Shown here in pieces: positions 10,701 to 18,817 of a stretch of DNA of 64,000 nucleotides. The DNA lies in the NCBI RefSeq assembly GCF_000373185.1, contig NZ_KB890635.1, forward strand, positions 1 to 64,000, given 5' to 3'. Position numbers and translations under genes: made by a program. Below the pieces are notes generated by a model, which was given only the letters and a program-made list of their open reading frames with translations, was not told the origin of the DNA and did no database searches. Source of the stretch: Segatella paludivivens DSM 17968 = JCM 13650 (GTDB taxonomy: Bacteria > Bacteroidota > Bacteroidia > Bacteroidales > Bacteroidaceae). Each line of letters begins with the position of its first letter. The first letter of the stretch is position 1.

Positions 10701-10815
10701 CAACAATAGGCTGATTCACCTTGTCGACTACAGTTCCTTTTATTATATTGTTCTGAGCAAAACTCAGTTGAATAATAAAAAATGAGATGAGTAATAAATA
10801 AAACTTTTTTTTCAT
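7792..10815 (-). CDS. susC: SusC-like TonB-dependent oligosaccharide transporter (PUL 1)
   Basis: This 1007-residue outer-membrane beta-barrel has a signal peptide (about 1-20). A carboxypeptidase-like beta domain follows (about 24-95, IKGTVVDKVNQPIVGATV), then a TonB-box-like segment (DIIVIGYG) and the plug domain with the signature SILKDASAAAIYGVRAANGV. A roughly 750-residue barrel follows, ending in aromatic residues (FGIQIQF). It imports oligosaccharides together with its SusD partner. It is the first gene of the minus-strand operon and is divergent from the SusR-like regulator, so the 241-bp gap at 10816-11056 holds the control region. Confidence 0.94.
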   Translation of the reverse strand: MKKKFYLLLISFFIIQLSFAQNNIIKGTVVDKVNQPIVGATVMVDGTSHGSVTDMNGEFTIKDVSSGATVSFSFVGMKTKKIKASSDMKVTLEDDMQNLEDIIVIGYGSAKAKDLTSPITVVKSADISSVPSTSPMTAIQGKVAGVNVISSGTPGSGPTVRIRGAGSFANSSPLYVVDGMFYDDINFLNNEDIEEMSILKDASAAAIYGVRAANGVVIVTTKKGKKNQTAKITYDGYVGFQKATNVLKMANSQQYATMLLEANYDAYSPIIKSSIDKYGGNYSGSDFHNWAFGSDTDWYKELLRTAIISNHSLGITGGSEKATYSLGMSYLYQDGVMDVKNNYKRLNFRAALDYDATSWLKVGFSSVVSISNQVLPNNSAWQQAFNAPGIYPVYDANNTSAFPNKYASPSSVGFTSNFYNPVATANYFNSKNDSHQYLTNLYAQINLIPEKLNVKTSVNYNYQSINGKVFTPTYYVSSWQQNTTTSLTKSTTSYDNYIWDNIMTYRDSYGQHNFGAMLGMSMRQEKYRFLSGTAVNVPEGKEEYQYLSQGNSTGITLSDNGSTYRGLSYFARLNYDYAGKYYLMFTMRADGSSKYQDKWGYFPSVGASWVVTEEPFMKNQSAIEYLKLRASWGRLGNDHVAASDGFASIATGNGSSGVFGNTTLPGYQNTSYFSWLQWEVVDEINAGLNFSTLQGRLNVDADYFHRMTKHAVISPKIAFSNQTLAGNYGKILNEGFDLSATWSDRVGNDFKYHVGTNISVLKNRVKDLGGPSIIKGGETVNIVGEEMNSFYGYKVIGIYQTAAECAADPTAVKNGLQPGDFKYEDKNGDGIVDGNDRQALGSYIPKFTYGINAGFSWKNLDFEVSTYGQSGAKMYNRKRALRYAQSNYNFDYDQFKNRWTGEGSTNSYPSAAALIRSWNISDQRVNSFFVESANYFRIQNVTLGYTFKNIKMGSYTLPSIRLSATADRPFTTFSANSFTPELSNAQGWDTEVYPITATYTFGIQIQF

Positions 10816-10888
10816 ATCAATGTATTTAGGTTAATAATTGTTTCACGTTGCAAAAGAAGTAATATTATCCTTTAATAGCAAAAAATAA

Positions 10889-10945
10889 AATACGCTACGA
10901 CTACGACGCCGTATAATGTCACTACTATTTTAGTACGTCATAATC
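10889..10945. promoter_or_regulatory. Candidate operator between susC and its regulator
   Basis: The control region holds the tandem hexamer CTACGA-CTACGA (10895-10906) inside a short GC-richer patch. A small inverted repeat TACTA-TTT-TAGTA (10923-10935) follows. The patch lies upstream of the weak susC promoter-like sequence TTCTTTTG (minus strand, near 10855), which departs from the TAnnTTTG consensus at one base and so may need an activator. Binding by the divergent regulator is inferred from position only. Confidence 0.4.
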
Positions 10946-10999
10946 TGTAACTAATTAATTATCAATAGATAACAAAAATAATATTTTTAGAAATATTTT

Positions 11000-11030
11000 T
11001 TTGTTGAATGATAATAAAAATGTATATTTG
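11000..11030 (+). promoter_or_regulatory. Promoter of the SusR-like regulator
   Basis: TTTG (11000-11003) and TATATTTG (11023-11030) are separated by 19 bp, matching the Bacteroidetes -33/-7 consensus. The predicted transcript starts about 20 bp before the ATG at 11057. A nearer ATG at 11052 hits a stop after four codons and is not the start. Confidence 0.8.
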
Positions 11031-11056
11031 CAATTCATTAACTATTAGACCATGTT

Positions 11057-13891
11057 ATGCATTTAAATTTGAAGAAATCTTATTTTGTAATCTTATTACT
11101 GATAATAATATCTGTCAATTCATACGCATCTGAACTAATGCCTATCGTTACAAACTTTGCACCATCCAAATATAATGGGGATTTGCAAAACTGGTCGTGC
11201 ACGCAAGATGTATATGGAAGAATGTTCTTCGGTAATAATAAAGGACTACTCTCGTTTGACGGATACAACTGGACTCTAACTCCTATGCCGGGAAACGGTG
11301 TTGTAAGATCGGTAATGGCAGACGGAAATAGAATATACGCCGGGTCGTATACTGATTTCGGATATTTCGAACAAAACTTATATGGACAATATGTGTATAC
11401 TTCGCTATGGCCGAAAAACTATAAGGCGCATAACGATGAGATATGGAACATCATAAAAACGCCAAACGGACATGTGTATTTCCAATCGTTCTGCTCTTGG
11501 TTCGACTATTACAGAGGTAAAATAACATCTCATTTCGATTCTAAGAATATGCCTCTTTACTTTTTCTCGCTAAATAAGGAGATATATGTACAAATGATTA
11601 ATGGGGATTTCTACTTGCTTCGTAATAATAGGTTTGTACATCTTCTGGAAAGGAAATCTTATGGGGATGATAATGTAGTAGCTGTATTACCATATAGCAA
11701 TAATAGAATATTACTTTTAACAGACCATAACGGTATATTTCTTTTCTCGAAAGGTAAACTGACAAAATGGAGAACAAAGATTGATAATGACCTGATGAAA
11801 TACCAAGTAAACAGAGGGGTAATGTTAGGACAATCCACAATCATAATAGGAACTATATCAAACGGAATATATGCCATAGATAATAATGGACGCAGTAAAT
11901 GGCATTATAATATAGAAAACCGACTATATGATAATACAGTATTACGACTATTCATTGACAGGGAAAACAATATATGGGCGGCTCTGGATATAGGTATATC
12001 ACTTATACATACGGGAATCCCTCTTACATTATTACGTACTGACAATTTCAACCAACCTATTGGAATGGTTTATGGAATGAGCATTGTCAACAATAATGCA
12101 TATATCGGAACTAATCTTTCTGTTTGGAGGTATGATATAGCAAGAGGAATAATAAATCAGGTAAAAAAAACTGATGGACAAAACTGGTATGTAGCGAGAT
12201 TCGGCAAAGAAATATTTGCAGGAAATAACTTGGGTACCAGGTTAATAAATGGTAACGAGAGTGTTAAGTTGCCGGGGACTATAAATGGAAGCACTAGTAT
12301 AAGAGAATACTCTTATTACGGACAAACAGCTCTCATAGAATCGTCATACAGTTTATTCAGAGTATACAGAAAAGCTGGTGATAAATGGATATTCTCAAAT
12401 TCCTTAACAGGGTTTTCTATGCCTATAAGTGAATTTGAAATTGACAATAGCGGCGTGATATGGGCTGCACAAATGAGCAAAGGACTTTTTAAGATAGAAT
12501 TGTCTAAAGATCTAAAGAGAATCGTTCACTGGCACTACTATAAATCTATGCCAGGGACTGTATATTCGGGTAAGATGCATGTACTGAATATTAGAGGTCG
12601 TGTAATATTCTCTGATGGATATAAACTTTATACATATGATGATATACAAAAGCGTATAATCGAATATCATGAACTAGATAATATCTGTAAAAAAGGTGTT
12701 ATCTCGGCAATAAATATCGATAATAACACATTCTGGATTGCTGATGAAAACGGATACTCGAAGGTTCACTTCAATGGACACAGATATTGTACTGAGGTGT
12801 TCATACCAAGTGCCATATTCGGTCTGGAATGTAATACTAGCAGTAATCCTATCTACGTTAATGGTAATGATGCGTTCTTTTTCATGAACAATGGAATAGG
12901 TTGTTACAGAAGCAACTCCGGATACAGCAAGAACACTAAATACATACTTAAAATAACAAAGGTTGGTAATTATGATTCGGACAATAAATTGCATCTGTTA
13001 TCTTGTAATGATGAAGTGGAGGGCATATCAACAAACGACAATATTTCGATTGCTCTATCCTACCCAAATTATAATAATGAAAAGTATATATTCAAATATA
13101 AATTGGAAGGATCGGGAACGAATATAAACTCACAGTCGGAATCACCAAATGTGGTTTACAACAGTTTAAATTATGGTGATTACAAGTTTACAGCTACTGT
13201 TTGTTCTGTATCGGGTAAGGTATTGGGACAAACGGTATATAGGTTCAGTCATAACAGACCTTTATTATTATCTTGGGTTGCTTTTATATTCTATGCTATA
13301 TTACTATACATTATCATTCACATATACATTAACTGGCGTTCGAACAAACTGATACGTATAAATCAAGAAAAAGCCAATGATGAACTTATGCGCAAGAGTC
13401 TAAAAGTATTGGAGCAGGAACAAATTATAGCTCAACAGCAAAAGTTGTTGCTTGAAAACGAGATAGAGGTGAAAGGGAAAGAAATGGCCAGTCTGGCCCT
13501 GGCTAATGTAGCAAGGAAGAACTCTGTGGAAGCTATAAAGGATGCATTACGTGAAAAGGAACGAACGGGTTCATTAAGTAGAAGAGACATAGATAAAATG
13601 CTTTGTATGATAGACAACAATGATACTGATCAGTTCTGGTCTGTATTCCAAAATAATTTTGATCTTATACATAAGAATTTCTTCCGTAATCTGCACAAAA
13701 AATATCCAAATCTAACTCCGTCTGACTTAAGGTTTTGTGCTCTTCTACGTCTGAATCTCAACACGAAGGATATTGCCAGATTCACTAATCTTACAATACG
13801 TGGTGTAGAAGGTGCAAGGTATCGTCTACGCAAAAAAATGGATATTGCGGCAGACAAGTCCCTAACAGATTTCCTAATTGAATTTGAGTAA
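11057..13891 (+). CDS. SusR-like membrane-bound PUL regulator (Reg_prop, Y_Y_Y, LuxR-type HTH)
   Basis: This 944-residue protein has a signal peptide and a long periplasmic part made of two-component-regulator propeller repeats (for example NNIWAALDIGISLIH). A Y_Y_Y-type beta domain follows at about 650-735, then one membrane helix near 745-765 and a coiled coil (LEQEQIIAQQQKLLLENEIE). The C-terminus is a LuxR-like helix-turn-helix (LTPSDLRFCALLRLNLNTKDIA). There is no kinase or receiver domain, which separates it from hybrid two-component systems and matches SusR architecture. It probably senses a periplasmic oligosaccharide and activates the divergent susC operon directly. It has its own strong consensus promoter. 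Confidence 0.88.
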   Translation: MHLNLKKSYFVILLLIIISVNSYASELMPIVTNFAPSKYNGDLQNWSCTQDVYGRMFFGNNKGLLSFDGYNWTLTPMPGNGVVRSVMADGNRIYAGSYTDFGYFEQNLYGQYVYTSLWPKNYKAHNDEIWNIIKTPNGHVYFQSFCSWFDYYRGKITSHFDSKNMPLYFFSLNKEIYVQMINGDFYLLRNNRFVHLLERKSYGDDNVVAVLPYSNNRILLLTDHNGIFLFSKGKLTKWRTKIDNDLMKYQVNRGVMLGQSTIIIGTISNGIYAIDNNGRSKWHYNIENRLYDNTVLRLFIDRENNIWAALDIGISLIHTGIPLTLLRTDNFNQPIGMVYGMSIVNNNAYIGTNLSVWRYDIARGIINQVKKTDGQNWYVARFGKEIFAGNNLGTRLINGNESVKLPGTINGSTSIREYSYYGQTALIESSYSLFRVYRKAGDKWIFSNSLTGFSMPISEFEIDNSGVIWAAQMSKGLFKIELSKDLKRIVHWHYYKSMPGTVYSGKMHVLNIRGRVIFSDGYKLYTYDDIQKRIIEYHELDNICKKGVISAINIDNNTFWIADENGYSKVHFNGHRYCTEVFIPSAIFGLECNTSSNPIYVNGNDAFFFMNNGIGCYRSNSGYSKNTKYILKITKVGNYDSDNKLHLLSCNDEVEGISTNDNISIALSYPNYNNEKYIFKYKLEGSGTNINSQSESPNVVYNSLNYGDYKFTATVCSVSGKVLGQTVYRFSHNRPLLLSWVAFIFYAILLYIIIHIYINWRSNKLIRINQEKANDELMRKSLKVLEQEQIIAQQQKLLLENEIEVKGKEMASLALANVARKNSVEAIKDALREKERTGSLSRRDIDKMLCMIDNNDTDQFWSVFQNNFDLIHKNFFRNLHKKYPNLTPSDLRFCALLRLNLNTKDIARFTNLTIRGVEGARYRLRKKMDIAADKSLTDFLIEFE

Positions 13892-13902
13892 TTAGTGGCA
13901 TT

Positions 13903-13925
13903 AAAAAAACTTTTTCTGGTGGGAG
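13903..13925. repeat. A7CT5-6CTGGTG repeat, copy 1
   Basis: A run of A residues, then C, a run of T residues and CTGGTGGGA. A near-identical copy lies at 33447-33469. Both copies lie between convergently transcribed genes. The role is unknown; a shared terminator-like or repetitive element is possible. Confidence 0.45.
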
Positions 13926-13940
13926 GGAGTTAAAACGCTA

Positions 13941-14234
13941 TCAAGTCCAGAACTCATTTTGCTGGGAATCGGTCATAGTTGCGCCACATTGTGGACACGT
14001 TTTCCCGTCCCAATTATATATTTTGTCGCTTCCGCAATTTAGGCACAGGCGTCCAGCCTCTGATTGGAATGATGGAGCAGCATCTCCTATTGCACCTCCT
14101 ACAACAAGAGGTTGCAGTGTATGACAGTCTGGACAAGACATGGTGACAATATGCTGTCCCATAAAGCCTACACCTTCGTAAATGTCAGCTTCATATCCGC
14201 ACTTAATGCATTTGTATTTCTTCTTAATAGCCAT
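13941..14234 (-). CDS. Small double zinc-ribbon protein
   Basis: This 97-residue protein carries four CxxC pairs: CIKC, CPDC, CLNC and CPQC. They form two zinc-ribbon modules separated by a glycine-rich linker (GGAIGDAAP). There is no signal peptide, so it is cytoplasmic. Such ribbons often bind nucleic acid or protein partners, but no specific family is recognised and no function is claimed. It is transcribed alone, converging on the SusR-like gene. Confidence 0.7.
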   Translation of the reverse strand: MAIKKKYKCIKCGYEADIYEGVGFMGQHIVTMSCPDCHTLQPLVVGGAIGDAAPSFQSEAGRLCLNCGSDKIYNWDGKTCPQCGATMTDSQQNEFWT

Positions 14235-14384
14235 TTGTTATAATTAATATGCTGATGCAGACGTAATTATTAACATACAAATATTATTCTGTCTAAGAAT
14301 ATAATTAAGATGTTGCACGTAGCTAATCTAATTATATAATCGGCATTTGAAGAGTTTCTTTATCTTGATGAAAAGAAAATAAAG

Positions 14385-14412
14385 AAGCTCTGGAACATAT
14401 ATTCCAGAGCTT
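14385..14412 (-). terminator. Terminator of the ilvA-ridA operon
   Basis: AAGCTCTGGAA (14385-14395) and TTCCAGAGCTT (14402-14412) form an 11-bp perfect stem with a 6-nt loop, just past the ridA stop. On the minus strand it is followed by the T-rich stretch CTTTATTTTCTTTT. Confidence 0.75.
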
Positions 14413-14419
14413 TTTGTAT

Positions 14420-14794
14420 TTATTTTGCAGCCAAGACTTCAACTTCTACTAGCGCACCTTTTGGCAAAGCTTTAACCGCAACGGCAGAGCGAGCAGGATA
14501 AGGCTCATTGAAGAATTGAGCGTAGATCTCGTTCATAGCAGCGAAGTCACCCATATCTGCCATGTAGACTGTTGTTTTTACAACATGGCTCAAATCAGTT
14601 CCGGCTTCTTTTAGAATGTTACCTGCATTCGTCAAGGCCTGCTTTGTCTGTTCCTTTATACCACCTTCAACGAAGTCGCCTGTTGCTGGATCTATAGGAA
14701 TCTGACCTGAAGCGAAGACAAAACCGTTTACCTCGATAGCCTGGCTATAAGGACCTATAGCTGCAGGCGCATTGTTTGTGTGAATAGCTTTCAT
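14420..14794 (-). CDS. ridA: RidA family enamine/imine deaminase
   Basis: This 124-residue cytosolic protein of the RidA/YjgF family hydrolyses the reactive 2-aminoacrylate and 2-aminocrotonate made by PLP-dependent dehydratases. The length is normal. The family signature is present near the C-terminus (PARSAVAVKALPKGALVEVE), with the conserved Arg that binds the substrate carboxylate. The N-terminal block APAAIGPYSQAIEVNG is typical. It begins 8 bp after the threonine deaminase gene, the enzyme that makes its substrate. This operon is a direct functional pairing. Confidence 0.93.
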   Translation of the reverse strand: MKAIHTNNAPAAIGPYSQAIEVNGFVFASGQIPIDPATGDFVEGGIKEQTKQALTNAGNILKEAGTDLSHVVKTTVYMADMGDFAAMNEIYAQFFNEPYPARSAVAVKALPKGALVEVEVLAAK

Positions 14795-14802
14795 AATTAA
14801 TA

Positions 14803-16017
14803 TTATACTTTTAGATTTGAATTATTCGTTATTGTTATTCCCTTTTCCTCAAGAGCCTTACGAATCTCATCAATATGCTCCTGGTTCTTTGTCTCCATAG
14901 TAACTCGTAGTATACATGCATTAACCTTATTACGGTTTCCTGTTCTGTCATGATGTACACTTGTAATGTTTGCACCCTTGTTAGCTATAACCATACAAAC
15001 ATCAACAAGTTTGCCTGGCTGGTCGTCAAGTTGCATATCAAGAGTACACAGACGACCGCTTTTTGCAAGTCCTCTGTTGATAACCCTATTGAGAATTGTA
15101 ACGTCGATGTTTCCTCCACTCACAACACACACGGTCTTCTTACCTTTAACAGGAACTTTATTAAACATGACTGCGGCAACACTTGCGGCACCTGCACCCT
15201 CAGCAACCATCTTCTCTGATTCAATGAGTTTTAGTATGGCTGCGCATATCTCGTCTTCGCTGACAGTAACAATTTCATCAACATATTTTGAACAAGTTTC
15301 AAAAGTAAGTTTGCCTGGTTCTTTTACGGCAATACCATCAGCAACGGTAGATACAGATGAGAGACATTCTCTTTTTTTGTCGCAGAGACTTTTCTGCATG
15401 CTTGGTGCACCTTCTGCCTGAACACCATAAACCTTAATCTTTGGGTTGAGGCTCTTTATGGCAAATGCCACTCCAGAGATAAGTCCTCCACCACCAACAG
15501 GAACAACAACTGCATCAAGGCTAGGTAACTGTTCCATGAGTTCAAGTCCGATAGTACCCTGACCGGCGATTACATTCTCATCATCAAAAGGGTGTACGAA
15601 AGTATAACCTTTTTCGTCGTGTAGCTGCAGTGCCTTTTGATATGCGTCATCATAAACTCCTGGTACAAGACAAACGTCTGCACCTAGCCGTCGTGTAGCT
15701 TCTACCTTACTTATTGGAGCTCCTTCTGGCAGGCAGATTAGGCTTTTTACTCCCATAGCTGTAGCACCTAGTGCCACACCCTGCGCATGGTTTCCGGCAG
15801 AACAGGCAACAACACCCTTCGCCTTTTCCTCTTCAGACAGCTGTGAAATCTTGTAATAAGCTCCACGAATTTTAAACGAGCCTGTCTTTTGCAGGCATTC
15901 CGGTTTAAGATAAACATCTACATCCGGGTTGATCTTTTTGGTATGCACTAATTCTGTCTTGCGGATTACATTGCTCAAGACATAGCGTGCTTTATAAAAA
16001 TTGTCTAACTGCAGCAT
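14803..16017 (-). CDS. ilvA: Threonine ammonia-lyase (threonine deaminase)
   Basis: This 404-residue PLP enzyme converts threonine to 2-oxobutanoate and ammonia, the first step towards isoleucine. The PLP lysine lies in GSFKIRGAYYK and the phosphate-binding glycine loop is VGGGGLISG. A C-terminal ACT-like domain (about 325-404, LDMQLDDQPGKLVDVC) gives a length of about 400, like the single-ACT short form rather than the 514-residue E. coli IlvA with two ACT domains. The ridA gene follows at once and detoxifies the enamine intermediate. A TAACTTTG promoter element lies upstream. Whether it is biosynthetic or catabolic cannot be settled from sequence. Confidence 0.9.
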   Translation of the reverse strand: MLQLDNFYKARYVLSNVIRKTELVHTKKINPDVDVYLKPECLQKTGSFKIRGAYYKISQLSEEEKAKGVVACSAGNHAQGVALGATAMGVKSLICLPEGAPISKVEATRRLGADVCLVPGVYDDAYQKALQLHDEKGYTFVHPFDDENVIAGQGTIGLELMEQLPSLDAVVVPVGGGGLISGVAFAIKSLNPKIKVYGVQAEGAPSMQKSLCDKKRECLSSVSTVADGIAVKEPGKLTFETCSKYVDEIVTVSEDEICAAILKLIESEKMVAEGAGAASVAAVMFNKVPVKGKKTVCVVSGGNIDVTILNRVINRGLAKSGRLCTLDMQLDDQPGKLVDVCMVIANKGANITSVHHDRTGNRNKVNACILRVTMETKNQEHIDEIRKALEEKGITITNNSNLKV

Positions 16018-16052
16018 CTTTTCATCGTTTTATGTTAGCAATACTCATTGCA

Positions 16053-16060
16053 AAGTTACA
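16053..16060 (-). promoter_or_regulatory. -7 element of the ilvA promoter
   Basis: TAACTTTG on the minus strand matches TAnnTTTG and lies about 36 bp before the ilvA ATG. The expected -33 box, 20 bp further up, reads TTTA, three of four consensus bases. Confidence 0.55.
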
Positions 16061-16094
16061 ATGATTTTTTTGTATATCGCTAAAACGAATCAGT

Positions 16095-16835
16095 TTATTT
16101 TCCCAAAAAACGTGTGTTTAAATAATTATTAAAAGTATCCCTATATAAATCACCTATTGGCAGATACGCATCTTTGTCAATAATGACACGATTCTTGTTT
16201 ACTTCAACAATTTTATCTAGGTTTATAATATATGAACGATGAATGCGCATAAAGTTTGGAGGCAGGCGTTCTTCAAGCTTTTTCATACTTAGCAAAACGA
16301 TGAGTGGCTTAGGCTGAGAGATTAGATGTATCTTCATATATTCACTCATGCCCTCAACATATAATATGTCGGCGATGTCAACTTTGACGATTCTGTGCTC
16401 AGTCTTAAAGAATAGGGTAGAGGCATCTTCTGATCCCTCAGATACACTTTGAGCTGAAGACGAATCGCTGTCGTTAATCTGTTCATAAACGCGCTTAACT
16501 TTATTTGCGGCACGTTGGAACTCGTCTAGTCCAAATGGTTTAAGCAGATAGTCAACTGCGTCAACCTTATATCCTTCTACGGCATACTCACTGTAAGCTG
16601 TCGTGAAGACTATTATTGGAGGAGATGCAAGACTCTTCACGAAGTCCATACCATTGATGTCTGGCATGTTGATGTCACAGAATATAGCATCTACAACTTC
16701 GTTCTCCATTATCTGTTTCGCCTCAATCGCTCCCTGGCATTGACCTACAATAGATAGAAACGGAATCTTGCTGATGTATGTAACGAGTTGCTGCAATGCA
16801 AGTGGCTCGTCATCAATAGCTATACATTTAATCAT
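16095..16835 (-). CDS. LytTR-type response regulator
   Basis: This 246-residue protein has a receiver domain (1-120) with the acidic pair DDE, phospho-acceptor Asp54 in CDINMPD, and the conserved Lys in LLKPF. A C-terminal LytTR DNA-binding domain follows (about 145-246, FMRIHRSYIINLDKI). It lies 28 bp after the histidine kinase gene, its evident partner. Targets are unknown. LytTR regulators usually bind direct repeats upstream of transport or cell-surface genes. Confidence 0.93.
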   Translation of the reverse strand: MIKCIAIDDEPLALQQLVTYISKIPFLSIVGQCQGAIEAKQIMENEVVDAIFCDINMPDINGMDFVKSLASPPIIVFTTAYSEYAVEGYKVDAVDYLLKPFGLDEFQRAANKVKRVYEQINDSDSSSAQSVSEGSEDASTLFFKTEHRIVKVDIADILYVEGMSEYMKIHLISQPKPLIVLLSMKKLEERLPPNFMRIHRSYIINLDKIVEVNKNRVIIDKDAYLPIGDLYRDTFNNYLNTRFLGK

Positions 16836-16863
16836 ATATTTTGAGTTGTTCGTTTATATACTG

Positions 16864-18060
16864 TTATGCGATAGGCAAGTCCAACTTTACATTGTATGTA
16901 TCGGTGTAGTCATCAATATCCAATGTAAATTTGTCGCCATAGATGAGCTCCAGTCTTCGTTTTACGTTGGCTAGTCCTACGCCACCTTGTTTAGGTAGTC
17001 CTGTTTCTTCTTTCTCGGCATTGTCTTCTGGCTTTTTGCTATTGCTGCAAATAAAGTATAGGCGTTTGTCGATGAAACTTATGTTGATAATTATAAAACT
17101 CTCTTGTTTATAACTTACACCATGTTTGAAAGCATTTTCTATGAATGTGATCAGCATCAATGGAGGTATTCCGCTGTCGTTTATTGGATCCTGTATGTTA
17201 AGTGAAATTTTTACCTTGTCGGTGTATCTGAGTTTCATCAACGTGATATAGTTTTTGATAAACTGTATCTCACGCACGATAGGGATAAGCGGTTTATTAC
17301 CTTCATACAGTATGTAGCGCATCATCTTCGACAGTTCAACAATAGTAGTCTTTGCTTTCTCTGGATCTATGTCTACAAGTGCATGTATATTGTTAAGCGT
17401 GTTCATAAAGAAATGCGGGTTTATCTGGTATTTCAGGTATTCCAGTTGCTGCTGAAGGTTTTGCTTCTCCAGTTGCTGCATCTCTTTAGAGTCTTGGTCA
17501 TTCTTGAAATACAGTTTAACACCAAGGTTCATACCGATGATTAATACCAGTATTACTGATGACACTATATTTTTTTCTCCAATAAACATAGGCATATCCG
17601 GATGTCTGTCTTTCATATCCGGTCCCATGTTCATTCCTTCAGGTCTGTTATCAGCTCTGTCAAATACATGTGGTGGTTTTTCTACCTTATATCCATGCAT
17701 CTGCAAGTCTCTTGTCATGAATTCCATTCTGTGCATTTCCATCTTCTTTCTGAAATTTCTTGGTCTCAGTGAGTATTGGAAGATGACAAAAATCGTGATG
17801 AGGCATATTGTGGTGAGGAAATAAATTAGTTTCTTTTTCTTGTATATCAACAAAGGTGCCAATATGAAATTGTGTATAAGGAATATTATAAGGTATGCCG
17901 CGTATAAATTCCATACATGGAAAATTTCCGACCAGTCCATTGCCATGGTTGAACTATTCTGTACCCGCATATACATACTTAATGCGGGCGCGATAAATAA
18001 TATCAACCATAAAGCTAGATATATTAGATTTTCCTTGTAAGTGGATAACTTCATTTTCAT
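16864..18060 (-). CDS. LytS/YehU-type sensor histidine kinase
   Basis: This 398-residue membrane kinase has four predicted membrane segments (about 11-29, 48-70, 79-100 and 165-183). Between the third and fourth lies a His/Met/Asp-rich extracytoplasmic stretch of about 55 residues. The catalytic half contains the His_kinase motif NPHFFMNTLNNIHALV, the N-box ENAFKHG and the G-box GGVGLANVKRRLELIYG. The Met- and His-rich loop (for example MGPDMKDRHPDMPMF) could bind a metal, but that is speculation. It forms an operon with the downstream LytTR regulator. Confidence 0.92.
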   Translation of the reverse strand: MKMKLSTYKENLIYLALWLILFIAPALSMYMRVQNSSTMAMDWSEIFHVWNLYAAYLIIFLIHNFILAPLLIYKKKKLIYFLTTICLITIFVIFQYSLRPRNFRKKMEMHRMEFMTRDLQMHGYKVEKPPHVFDRADNRPEGMNMGPDMKDRHPDMPMFIGEKNIVSSVILVLIIGMNLGVKLYFKNDQDSKEMQQLEKQNLQQQLEYLKYQINPHFFMNTLNNIHALVDIDPEKAKTTIVELSKMMRYILYEGNKPLIPIVREIQFIKNYITLMKLRYTDKVKISLNIQDPINDSGIPPLMLITFIENAFKHGVSYKQESFIIINISFIDKRLYFICSNSKKPEDNAEKEETGLPKQGGVGLANVKRRLELIYGDKFTLDIDDYTDTYNVKLDLPIA

Positions 18061-18334
18061 TTTTTTATAACGTAATGTTTATCTAAAAATTGTATGATAT
18101 GCTTTTTATCAATAGTTTACAACTCCCATAACTCCTAAGCTGTTGCAGATGTTCCGTGCTATAGAGTGTTGCGTGGGTAATAAGTTTAATAGCAATATCA
18201 AATATTGCCAATAAGTTTATACGCTGTTTCATAATTATTTTGGTTTAAATAGACTTTCTGCAAATATAAACACATATTATATTCTTTTAAAAATTAATCA
18301 GCCAACACCGCATTTTTTTCAGCAAACGGGAATA

Positions 18335-18374
18335 CAAAAAAAGAGGTGCATCACTTATTATAGTGATGCACCTC
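18335..18374 (-). terminator. Terminator left behind by the decayed receptor gene
   Basis: GAGGTGCATCAC (18343-18354) and GTGATGCACCTC (18363-18374) form a perfect 12-bp stem with an 8-nt loop. On the minus strand it is followed by seven T residues. It lies about 55 bp beyond the stop codon of the pseudogene, so it looks like the original terminator of that receptor gene. Confidence 0.8.
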
Positions 18375-18428
18375 AGATGTTGAATTATATAACTACTTAA
18401 TAGTCTGTGTTTTGTGAGATAAAGTTTG

Positions 18429-18817
18429 TTATTCCTTATGTCTTGTATCACCAGTGCCCTGTGCACTGAGATATGATACTTGAGTACCCCAAGAGTTTAT
18501 GCCCCTGAATGATGTGCCACTTTCCAAAGCATCATCTGTTAAATATCTGTGACGGTCTGGAAAGTTACGGTTGGCATACGCATAGCCTATGCTCCAGTCA
18601 AGTGCATCGCTGCTAATAGTATGCTTACCCGTAAACCGACCGTTAATATGTTGCTCACTATGACGGAACTGTTTTTGGCAAGTTACACCATTACCACCTC
18701 TGTATTCTTACGCTCTACCGCTGTAATGGTAACTTCGCCCAGTTGTTGTTCGTCTTCTTTCAAAGCCACACTTGTTGTGTTATCAAGCTCATTTGAAGAA
18801 GATTGCACGCCGTCAAT
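18429..18817 (-). pseudogene. Remnant of a TonB-dependent receptor gene
   Basis: Two pieces of a receptor survive on the minus strand. The piece from 18817 down to about 18650 reads as the start of a TonB receptor (QLGEVTITAVERKNTE, then a stop TAA at 18683-18685 where similar proteins continue, then LAKNSSVIVSN). At about 18645 it jumps with a frame change to a C-terminal barrel fragment (NGRFTGKHTISSDALDWSIG, later NFPDRHRYLTDDALE and WGTQVSYLSAQGTGDTR), which ends at TAA 18429-18431. A large internal deletion, a nonsense codon and a frameshift make it non-functional. Assignment rests on typical receptor motifs. Confidence 0.75.
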
